Translations under genes and position numbers: made by a program
NCBI GenBank assembly: GCA_949285915.1
Contig: CASDZW010000012.1
Span: 1 to 64,000 of the forward strand
Reading direction: 5' to 3'
Source of the DNA: an uncultured Collinsella sp.
Lineage (GTDB): Bacteria > Actinomycetota > Coriobacteriia > Coriobacteriales > Coriobacteriaceae
Length of the DNA stretch: 64,000 bases
Notes under the pieces: generated by a model
Seen by the model: the letters and a program-made list of their open reading frames with translations, nothing else
Told to the model about the DNA's origin: nothing
Databases searched by the model: none
Shown here: one piece after another, positions 35,923-43,612 of the stretch
Layout: each line of letters begins with the position of its first letter
Position numbering within the stretch: position 1 is the first letter of the stretch

Positions 35923-35978
35923 AAGAAACCACGCTTTGCGCGTCCCGTTAGGTTCACATGCGCAAAGCGTGGTTTCTT
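35923..35978. terminator. 19-bp perfect hairpin, terminator for the minus-strand gene
   Basis: 35923-35941 and 35960-35978 are perfect reverse complements around an 18-base loop. The outer ends are AAGAAACC and GGTTTCTT, giving U-rich ends on both strands, so it fits a bidirectional terminator for the converging tyrS and 36002-36403 genes. Confidence 0.7.
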
Positions 35979-36001
35979 GCGAAAGGGTGATGTTGGGCCG
36001 T

Positions 36002-36403
36002 TTAGAGATCGGCCTCCTTGCGGCACATGCCGTCGAGGATGGCGGCGACGAGCGCCAGCACACCGATGAGGGCAGCTGCCACGGGGACATCGGCGCCCAG
36101 ACCGGCGGCGAAGATGGTCAACACCGCGAACACCACTACGAGGATAGCGACGAGGCGGTGGCTGCCGAGGCGGCTCGGCTGGTTGGCGCCGTGGATACCC
36201 ATGACGGCGCAGAAGAAGGTGAGCACGGCACAAACGAGGTAGAGAATGCCGTCGATGTTAGCGACGAGCACGCCGAGGACGCCGGCCTCCTCCTCAGCAA
36301 GGTTGCCGGCGAAGAAGCCGAGGCAGCCGAGGAAGACGGCTACGACTGCCATAACGATCTGCAGTAGGCTCACGATCTTGAGAGCTTTGCGGTTGGTGGA
36401 CAT
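36002..36403 (-). CDS. Small four-span membrane protein
   Basis: 133 residues beginning MSTNRKALKIVSLLQIV, with four hydrophobic helices and no recognised family. AAGGAGG lies upstream of the ATG. It is transcribed away from the solute-binding protein gene and may share its control region. Confidence 0.7.
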   Translation of the reverse strand: MSTNRKALKIVSLLQIVMAVVAVFLGCLGFFAGNLAEEEAGVLGVLVANIDGILYLVCAVLTFFCAVMGIHGANQPSRLGSHRLVAILVVVFAVLTIFAAGLGADVPVAAALIGVLALVAAILDGMCRKEADL

Positions 36404-36496
36404 GGTTGACCTCCTTGATGGCGCCGCAGCGCCGAGCGATGTTCGAACAGTATTGTTCCGGCGTGAAAACGCCTGCCCGTTTTCGGGCAATCCTAA

Positions 36497-36527
36497 AGTA
36501 TAGGGCGAAAGGCCTTTCGGCTATCAA
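36497..36527 (-). promoter_or_regulatory. Candidate promoter with 19-bp spacer and palindrome
   Basis: On the minus strand TTGATA (36522-36527) and TATACT (36497-36502) are 19 bp apart. The perfect palindrome CGAAAGGCCTTTCG (36506-36519) lies inside the spacer. Long spacers holding a palindrome are typical of MerR-family-controlled promoters. It would drive the 36002-36403 gene. Confidence 0.45.
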
Positions 36528-36624
36528 CTATTAATTGACCCTCCTTGATTCGAGTGCATTTCTTCCCAGTCCAGACCATACTATTGGCGTTTGTGAGACA
36601 TGCGATTATTCCATGGGAGGAAGG

Positions 36625-37485
36625 ATGCAGGACATTTCGAGAAGGGGCTTTATCGGCCTCGCGCTCTCGGGTGCCGTCTGCTTGACGGGGGGACTTGCCG
36701 GTTGCACTGGCGGGGCTCCCGCTGGCAGCGGCTCTAGCGCCCAAGCAACTGTTTCGGCCAGCTCGGATACGCTGCGCGTGGGTGTGCGTGCCGACATCGT
36801 GGGTTTTGGGTACCTGAACGATCAGACGGGCAAGTACTACGGCCTCGAGATTGACATAGCCAATGACCTTGCGGAACGTCTCGGTTACAAGAGCGTGAGC
36901 TTCAGCACGGTCACGCCCGAGAATCGCAAGGATATGCTGCTCGACGGTGATATCGATGCGCTTATTGCGTGCTACTCCATTGCTGAGACGCGCCTCGAGA
37001 ACTTTGATTTCTCGCCCGCCTACTATGACGACGCCATCGTCGCGGTGGTTGAGAATTCGTCGCTGATTGAGTCGATTGACGATCTTCGTGGTTGCACGTT
37101 CGGCTGCATGGGTGGTGCGAACGCGGCACCGTTGCTGAACAACAAGCTGAAAGAGATTGGTTTCTCGGCCGGCACGGACAAGATCTTGGGTGCCGACGAC
37201 GTCGACGTGAAGTTTGATACCTGGCGTCTTGTTCAGTTCCCTTCTTATCAGGAGCTTTCCGATGCGCTTGAGGAGGGAGCGGTTGACGCCATGGTTCTCG
37301 ACGGCGCTATCGCAAAGACGTACATGAATGACGAGCGCTCCATTCTCGACGGTTTTAACGTGGACGAGGTCTCTTACGGCGTTGCGACCGTCAAGGGCTC
37401 CGAGCTCTCCGCGCGCGTCGCGTCTGCAGTTCAGGACATGCTCGACGACGGCACGATCGATGCGCTCGTCGATAAGTGGGACTAG
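36625..37485 (+). CDS. Extracellular solute-binding lipoprotein, family 3
   Basis: 286 residues. The N-terminus SRRGFIGLALSGAV with a lipobox ending AGC marks a lipoprotein, with a twin-arginine-like start. The mature part has LRVGVRADIVGFG, YYGLEIDIANDLAERLG and DALIACYSIAETRLENFDFS, as in amino-acid-binding SBP_bac_3 proteins. No ABC permease or ATPase follows; the next gene, 12 bases on, is the Cache-MscS protein. The lipoprotein may therefore deliver a ligand to a sensor or channel rather than to a transporter. Start chosen after GGGAGGAAGG. Confidence 0.85.
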   Translation: MQDISRRGFIGLALSGAVCLTGGLAGCTGGAPAGSGSSAQATVSASSDTLRVGVRADIVGFGYLNDQTGKYYGLEIDIANDLAERLGYKSVSFSTVTPENRKDMLLDGDIDALIACYSIAETRLENFDFSPAYYDDAIVAVVENSSLIESIDDLRGCTFGCMGGANAAPLLNNKLKEIGFSAGTDKILGADDVDVKFDTWRLVQFPSYQELSDALEEGAVDAMVLDGAIAKTYMNDERSILDGFNVDEVSYGVATVKGSELSARVASAVQDMLDDGTIDALVDKWD

Positions 37486-37497
37486 GGGGCGATTTGT

Positions 37498-40400
37498 GTG
37501 AAGATGTCCAAGAAGCTGACCGTGAAGGTCGGGGCGCTCATCGTTGTCGCGGTTGCGAGCCTCGTCATCATGGCCATCGCGCTCACGGGGATGCAGGGCT
37601 CGCTTACCCGCTCGGGTTACACCGAAGAGATCAAACAGGAGGCCGCGGAGTTGCCGGAGCTTCTGGCCGAGGCCGAGACCGAGACCGCCGACAACACCGA
37701 GCAATATGACGCCATCTACCAGTCCAAGGCAGCTCAGGTCGCTTTCATGGCGCAGAACGAGACCGGGTTTGAGGCCACCGATGCGAAGATGGCAGAGTAT
37801 CGGGAGCTGCTCGGAGTCGACAATGTCATGGTGGTGAACCGCTCTGGCGACATCGTCGCCAAGGCGGAGGCTACCGATGCCGACTTCGCCTACGCGCGTT
37901 TCAACCAGCTGCGTCAGACCTTCGATACCCACCAGCCTTCCGCTGCGGTTGAGATTGACCTCCCTGAGCAGGATTGGCTCGATCGCTATTACGCCGATCG
38001 TATCGATGATGAGACCATGGTCGTGATTGAACAGAATCCTGAGGAGCTTCGCGCACTCGTTGAGCAGTCCGGCTCCATCGCGAGCGTGCTCGGAAACATC
38101 ACGCTCGGCCAGAATGGCTTTGTTTTCGCCGTCTCCGCTCAGGATTACCTGATTGATTATCATCCCGATGAGAATCTGGTGGGTGCCGATGCCATTGACG
38201 CCGGCATCGATGTCGCCGCGCTCGAGGACGGTTCCTTCTCCACCATGACCCTTGACGGCGAGGAGCTGTACTGCGGTGTCACCCTCATCGATGGTACGTA
38301 CTACATCTGTGCCGTGCCCGAGGCTGACATGGCATCTTCGAGTGCCATTACCGTCGGGGTTATCCTTTTCGCGTTCTTTGTGGTTATTGCCGCGGTGACG
38401 CTCTACGGTATTTTTGTCCTGCGTGATGAGGAGTTCCGAGGCGCAGGCAGTGACGTCGCCGACGACGCTGGGAAGGCAGCTTCCGCCCGTCGCATCAACG
38501 CGCGCGTCGCCCCGCGTGCCGCGGTTCTCTGCCTGGTAGGCTTCTTCGCAATTCTCGCGGTGTCGTTCTACATGCAGACGCTGTTCGCGCTGTCCTCTCA
38601 GTCCCTCACCATGAACGAGCGCGTGGCGGATATCGCAGACACTATCGAGCGCACGGAGAGCGCAGCGGATGAGCTCACGGCACAGTATAACGAGCGCTAT
38701 CTCTCCAAGGCCGAGGTCGCTGCTTATATCATCGAGCGAAATCCCTCCCTTGCGACGCGCCCCAAGCTGCAGGAGCTCGCCGACGCACTCCAGATTCAGT
38801 CGGTCTTTGTGTTCAACACCGCCGGTGAGATGACCGCCACCAACTCCAGCTACACCAACTTCACGCTCTCCGAGGACCCCGAGGATCAAAGCTATGAGTT
38901 CCGCAAGCTCCTCCAGGGTGTCGATTCGCTCGTTCAGGAGCCCCAGCCCGACGAAATCTCAGGCGACCTAAAGCAGTACATTGGTGTTACCACCCACAAT
39001 GACGCCGGCGATTTGACGGGCTTCGTGCAGCTGGGCATCCGCTCCAGTCGTCTGGAGAACATGCTCGCAAGTGTTCAGATCGATCATGTCCTCGACGGCG
39101 TCCAGGTGGGCACTGATGGCTTTGCCTTTGCTGTCAATAAGTCTGATGACACCTTTGCCTACTATCCCAATGCCAACACCATTGGCAAGGTCGCAACTGA
39201 ATGCGGGCTCACTGAGGCTCAGCTGCGCGATGGCTTCTCTGACTACATTACGGTGAATGGCGAGACCTACTACGCCTCCGCGACCGAGACCTCGGACTAC
39301 TACATCTTCGTCGCTGGTAGCGAAGGCGCTCTCATGGGCGACCGCGTGCCGCTGACGTTGACGACGGGCGCGATTGCGCTCGTATGCCTGCTCGTGGTAT
39401 TCGGTTTGCTCGTGTGGGATACAGGCGTCGTCGCGGCATCTCCTGCGGAGGAGCGCGCCTCCGACGAGCCGCGCCGTATGATTGAGGTTTCTGTGGGCGA
39501 CCGTCGCGTGCGCACCGAATCCGCGGCAAGCCGCTGGCTCAACCGCTCGTTCCATTGGGACGAGATGACACCTGAGCAGAAGCTGGGTACCGTGCTCAAG
39601 TGCTTCCTGGGGCTGGGCGCTATCCTGGTCGCAATTGCGGTCATCTTCAAGGACTCGATTTTTGAAAAGGGCTCGCTGTTCGCCTATATCCTCGGTGGCG
39701 GCTGGGCGCACGGCCTCAACATCTTTGCGATCACCGCATCCATCATGTTCGCGTGCGTCATCTTGACCATCGTCACCATCATTCAGAAGATCCTGCAGAT
39801 GATCGGTGGCGTGCTCGACGCGCGCGGCCTCACTATCTGCCGCCTAGTGTCGAGCGTAGCCAAATACGGTGCCATGATTGGCATGCTCTACTGGTGCCTG
39901 GCGCTGCTCGGCGTCGATACGGCGACGCTCTTGGCTTCGGCGGGTCTCCTCACCTTCGCGGTGTCTCTCGGCGCGCAGGGCATCGTCTCCGATATCATCG
40001 CGGGTCTTTTCATTATCTTTGAGGGCGAGTTCCGCGTCGGCGATATCATCCAGGTCAGTGGCAACAAAGGCACCGTGATTGAAATCGGCGTGCGCTCGAC
40101 GAAGATCAATGACGGTTCCGGCAACATCCTGGTGTTGCGCAACTCGAGTGTCTCCAACGTGGTCAATATGACCAAGGAGCACAGCTACGCTGCGGTCGAG
40201 GTTGGTATCGAGTACGGCGAGAGCCTGGAGCGTGTGGAGAATATCCTTTCCGAGGAGCTCCCCAACATCAAGAAGCGTCTGCCCGCCATCATCGACGGCC
40301 CGTTCTACAAGGGTGTCACAATGCTTGCGGACAACTCGGTCAACATCAAGATTGTGGCGGAGTGCGCCGAGAAGGATCGCGGCGGTCTTACCAACGACCT

Positions 40401-40611
40401 GAACCGAGAGATGAAGCTGCTCTTCGACAAACACGACATTTCGATTCCGTATCCGCAGGTCGTCATCAACAAGCCCACGGTATTCAAGAAGGCTACCGAG
40501 GCCGAGAAGGCTGCTGCCGACAAGTTCAACGCGGAGCAGAAGGAAGCCATCAAGAATCTGGTGGACGAGGACGAGGATTTCGACGAGTTCAACGACTCCA
40601 ACCGCCACTAA
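37498..40611 (+). CDS. MscS-type channel with two extracellular Cache-like modules
   Basis: 1037 residues, GTG start after TAGGGGG. Order: membrane helix (10-31), extracellular sensor 1 (about 33-285), helix (286-308), helix (342-362), sensor 2 (about 365-635), helix (638-658), then three MscS helices and the pore helix LASAGLLTFAVSLGAQGIVSDIIAG region (about 808-840), followed by the MscS beta domain (GEFRVGDIIQVSGNKGTVIEIG) and vestibule. The two sensor halves are clearly related: YDAIYQSKAAQVAFM and YNERYLSKAEVAAYI, and TLGQNGFVFAV and QVGTDGFAFAV. The C-terminus is acidic. This architecture suggests a ligand-modulated channel, possibly fed by the solute-binding protein beside it. Confidence 0.85.
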   Translation: MKMSKKLTVKVGALIVVAVASLVIMAIALTGMQGSLTRSGYTEEIKQEAAELPELLAEAETETADNTEQYDAIYQSKAAQVAFMAQNETGFEATDAKMAEYRELLGVDNVMVVNRSGDIVAKAEATDADFAYARFNQLRQTFDTHQPSAAVEIDLPEQDWLDRYYADRIDDETMVVIEQNPEELRALVEQSGSIASVLGNITLGQNGFVFAVSAQDYLIDYHPDENLVGADAIDAGIDVAALEDGSFSTMTLDGEELYCGVTLIDGTYYICAVPEADMASSSAITVGVILFAFFVVIAAVTLYGIFVLRDEEFRGAGSDVADDAGKAASARRINARVAPRAAVLCLVGFFAILAVSFYMQTLFALSSQSLTMNERVADIADTIERTESAADELTAQYNERYLSKAEVAAYIIERNPSLATRPKLQELADALQIQSVFVFNTAGEMTATNSSYTNFTLSEDPEDQSYEFRKLLQGVDSLVQEPQPDEISGDLKQYIGVTTHNDAGDLTGFVQLGIRSSRLENMLASVQIDHVLDGVQVGTDGFAFAVNKSDDTFAYYPNANTIGKVATECGLTEAQLRDGFSDYITVNGETYYASATETSDYYIFVAGSEGALMGDRVPLTLTTGAIALVCLLVVFGLLVWDTGVVAASPAEERASDEPRRMIEVSVGDRRVRTESAASRWLNRSFHWDEMTPEQKLGTVLKCFLGLGAILVAIAVIFKDSIFEKGSLFAYILGGGWAHGLNIFAITASIMFACVILTIVTIIQKILQMIGGVLDARGLTICRLVSSVAKYGAMIGMLYWCLALLGVDTATLLASAGLLTFAVSLGAQGIVSDIIAGLFIIFEGEFRVGDIIQVSGNKGTVIEIGVRSTKINDGSGNILVLRNSSVSNVVNMTKEHSYAAVEVGIEYGESLERVENILSEELPNIKKRLPAIIDGPFYKGVTMLADNSVNIKIVAECAEKDRGGLTNDLNREMKLLFDKHDISIPYPQVVINKPTVFKKATEAEKAAADKFNAEQKEAIKNLVDEDEDFDEFNDSNRH

Positions 40612-40660
40612 CGCTGCGCCACGCCACACAGTGCGCTAGGATGACGCAGGCAAGGAGGTG

Positions 40661-40697
40661 CCGGCCCGAAGGCAAGAGGCTTTCGGGCCGGTTTTCT
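40661..40697 (+). terminator. Intrinsic terminator after the MscS gene
   Basis: CCGGCCCGAA (40661-40670) pairs with TTCGGGCCGG (40682-40691), followed by TTTTCTT. Confidence 0.85.
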
Positions 40698-40724
40698 TGA
40701 GAGTTGCAGAAGCTTTCTCGGCAC

Positions 40725-40754
40725 GATACCGAATACCTGCGGAAATACGGTATC
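40725..40754. promoter_or_regulatory. Inverted repeat upstream of the CmpB-type gene
   Basis: GATACCG (40725-40731) and CGGTATC (40748-40754) form an inverted repeat overlapping a possible -10 TATCAT (40751-40756). It could be an operator; the start codon is about 65 bases downstream. Confidence 0.4.
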
Positions 40755-40819
40755 ATGCTTAAGCTACCGGTTACCTGTCCGCGTGCTCGACGCACTGCAT
40801 TCACTACGGAGGAAACGCC

Positions 40820-42154
40820 ATGTCCGAGTCGGAGAGAACGCCCAACGCAGTTGCGCCGCAGGGCGGCGGTGCATCTCCTTTACCGGAGGCCCCCGCGACT
40901 GAGCGCAAGATTCCCCTGATCCTCAAGATCTACGGCTTCCTCTGCATGGCGGACGGCATCATCACGGTGCCGATGGTCTTTATCTTCTTGGGCCTTGTGT
41001 GGTGGGCGGCTTTCGCGCGGCCCGACCTCATCTCGATCGGTAGCGACCCGACGCTGCCGATGATTCTCATGGCAATCTCCATCGTGGTGTCGCTCGGCAA
41101 CGGGATTGCACTCATCATCTTTGGCCATTCGCTTCTTAAGAACCGCCGCCGCAACGCCGCGCGCTGGTCGCACGCGCTTATTGCCACCACGCTCGTTCAG
41201 ATCATCCTGCGCATCATGCTCGAGGGTATCGGCACCAACCTCATCGCCGACGCCATCCAGCTTGCGATCGTGCTTACCCTCTCCGTCACGGTCGACCCGC
41301 AGCTGCGCCACGAGCGCCATATGAAGCAGGTCATGCGCGACCTCACCGACCGCGAGGCGGCGCGCGCCGGAATGCTCGGTCGCGACCTCGAGGGCAAGGG
41401 CTACATCGAGCTCAACTTCTTCAACCTGTTCTGGGTCTTCACCGTCTGCTGCGTGCTCGGCCTCATCATCGAGACCATCTACCACATGGTCGTGGTCGAC
41501 CCGGGCGTCTACCAGGACCGCGCGGGCATGCTCTTTGGCCCGTTCTCGCCCATTTATGGCTTTGGCGCCGTGCTCATGACGGTTGCCCTGAACCGCTTCT
41601 ACAAGGCGAATCCCGTCATCATCTTTGTGGTCTCCGCCGTGATCGGCGGCCTCTTTGAGGCGGCGGTCAGCTGGTTCATGCAGACCGGCTTTGGTGCGGT
41701 TGCCTGGGACTACTCCGGCTCCACCATCTTTGGGCTCTTCCCCGACCCGGTGGCGGTCATATTCCAGGGACGCACCTCAACACTCTTTATGTGCATGTGG
41801 GGTGCGCTCGGTTTTGTGTGGATCAAGTTCTGCCTGCCGTGGCTTTTGAAGTTCATCAACATCATCCCCTGGAAGGTCCGCTACAGCTTCACCACGCTCT
41901 GCGCGATTCTTATGCTCGTGAACGGCGTCATGACGCTGCAGGCGCTCGACTGCTGGTTCGAGCGACTCTCGGGCACCGCGGGCACCACACCTGTGGAGGA
42001 GTTCTACGCCAAGAACTTCGATAACGCCTACATGCAGCACCGCTTTGAGAGCATGACCATCACGCCCGAGAACTCCGGTCGTGTGGACAGCTCTGCCGTG
42101 GCAGACGCTGTGGCAGAGCCCGCCGCCGGCTCGTCTGAGGCGGGTGCGGCATGA
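40820..42154 (+). CDS. Membrane protein of the putative ABC-transporter type IV (CmpB) family
   Basis: 444 residues. The N-terminal part has four to five spans. The C-terminal half holds FFNLFWVFTVCCVLGLIIET and GMLFGPFSPIYGFGAVLM, the hallmark of the PF06541 domain, whose function is not proven. GGAGGAA lies ahead of the ATG. Its TGA overlaps the next ATG, so the membrane protein and the lipase-like protein are made as a pair. Confidence 0.75.
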   Translation: MSESERTPNAVAPQGGGASPLPEAPATERKIPLILKIYGFLCMADGIITVPMVFIFLGLVWWAAFARPDLISIGSDPTLPMILMAISIVVSLGNGIALIIFGHSLLKNRRRNAARWSHALIATTLVQIILRIMLEGIGTNLIADAIQLAIVLTLSVTVDPQLRHERHMKQVMRDLTDREAARAGMLGRDLEGKGYIELNFFNLFWVFTVCCVLGLIIETIYHMVVVDPGVYQDRAGMLFGPFSPIYGFGAVLMTVALNRFYKANPVIIFVVSAVIGGLFEAAVSWFMQTGFGAVAWDYSGSTIFGLFPDPVAVIFQGRTSTLFMCMWGALGFVWIKFCLPWLLKFINIIPWKVRYSFTTLCAILMLVNGVMTLQALDCWFERLSGTAGTTPVEEFYAKNFDNAYMQHRFESMTITPENSGRVDSSAVADAVAEPAAGSSEAGAA

Positions 42155-43455
42155 CGGAGCGCAAGCGCCCCCGCTGGGGCCTGAGAATCCTTGCCGCACT
42201 CGGCGTGGTGCTCGTCGCCTGCGGCATTGCGCTTGCCGTCGCGGTGCACCATCGCCAGGAGCAGGAGCGCTTGGGGCTCGGCGTGGTCTCCGAGCCCACG
42301 GCGCCGCAGGAGCTCGCGGACTCGTCCGCGCGCACGGGCGCCTTCACCACTGATATTGAGTTCACCACCATGGCAACGGGCGCTGCGACCGTCTCTACCG
42401 AGGTGGCGTGGGACGATGCGTGGTTCTTCCAGGACCCCGCGGTCTACAACCACGAGCTCGCCACCACCTGCGCAGTGCTCTCTGCCGTTGCCAACTCGGA
42501 GTCCGGCTACTATCAGGCCGGTTCGGGCGGCCGCGCCTACATGGAGGAGGCGCTCGCCGCGCTCGGGTTTGAGGATATCTCGACCGCATCCTACCAATAC
42601 CGCAGCGAGATCTTTGACGAGATTGTCGACGCCCTTACCGGTACCGACGACGTCGTGGCCTACTCGGTGGCGACCAAGCGCCTTGTTGCCGAGGACGGAA
42701 GCGAGAAAACGCTCTTCCTCGTCTCCGTGCGCGGCAGCTACGGTTCCGAGTGGCTGAGCGACCTCAACATGGACTTTGACAAGGACTATGCCAACGTCGA
42801 GCATGAGGGTTTCATGCGGTCCGCCAACGAGATTGTGGAGGACCTCGCCACGCGTATTACCAACGAGGCCGAGCTCGACGGCACCGACGACATTGCGCTG
42901 TTGTTCTGCGGCCACTCCCGCGGTGCCGCGACGGCCAACATCGCCGCCGCCTACGCCGACGAGATGACGACGAGCCTTCGCTCGTTTGCCCCGCTCGAGA
43001 GCATCTACTGCTACACCTTTGCGGCGCCCGAGGTGACGCTCTACGAAGACGTGGATGACCCGCTGTTCGACAATATCTTCAACATCCTGAATCCGAGCGA
43101 TATGGTGCCACGTATGCCGCTTGCGGAGTGGGGCTACGCGCGCTACGGCCATGACCTCATGCTCCCCGGCTACGGTGACGAGGGCTTTGGCGCGGCACAC
43201 GAGGCGATGTGCGCGACGTTTAAGGAGAACACGGGGGTCGAGAGTCCCTATGTGCCCGAGGACCGCGAGCACGTCGATAAGCTGATCGCCGACCTCGCGC
43301 GCGAGGTGCCCACGGTGGACGATCTGTTCTCGCTGGGCGGTGTGGCGTCGCTTGTGCACGACCTTCTCGCCGACATCAACCCCATGCAGGTGCTCTACGG
43401 ACACTACCCAAGTGTCTACATCGCTTGGATGCAATCGCTCGATACGCTGGTTTAG
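42151..43455 (+). CDS. Membrane-anchored lipase-like alpha/beta hydrolase
   Basis: 434 residues. One N-terminal membrane helix (9-31), then an extracytoplasmic domain with the nucleophile elbow FCGHSRGAATANIAAAY (Ser near 255), as in class 3 lipases. The strand FLVSVRGSYGSEW and CYTFAAPEVTLYED support the fold, and a late GHYPS could give the catalytic His. Substrate unknown. It starts in an ATGA overlap with the CmpB-type gene. Confidence 0.75.
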   Translation: MTERKRPRWGLRILAALGVVLVACGIALAVAVHHRQEQERLGLGVVSEPTAPQELADSSARTGAFTTDIEFTTMATGAATVSTEVAWDDAWFFQDPAVYNHELATTCAVLSAVANSESGYYQAGSGGRAYMEEALAALGFEDISTASYQYRSEIFDEIVDALTGTDDVVAYSVATKRLVAEDGSEKTLFLVSVRGSYGSEWLSDLNMDFDKDYANVEHEGFMRSANEIVEDLATRITNEAELDGTDDIALLFCGHSRGAATANIAAAYADEMTTSLRSFAPLESIYCYTFAAPEVTLYEDVDDPLFDNIFNILNPSDMVPRMPLAEWGYARYGHDLMLPGYGDEGFGAAHEAMCATFKENTGVESPYVPEDREHVDKLIADLAREVPTVDDLFSLGGVASLVHDLLADINPMQVLYGHYPSVYIAWMQSLDTLV

Positions 43456-43612
43456 CGCGCCGGTTCCGTGTGCCCGTGCGCCCGTCTGCGCCTGTGCGGG
43501 GGTGCCTCCTTGCGCCCGCGTGTGCCCGTGTGCCATTTGGGTACCATGGCAACAACGGACGTCGACGGAGGGAGCGCCATGGCGGGCACGGCAGAACTTG
43601 CGAACATGATCG

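Noticed and set aside
36493-38889. Long minus-strand open frame opposite the SBP and MscS genes
   Set aside because: Spans two genes with clear family motifs on the other strand; codon pattern is that of an antisense frame.
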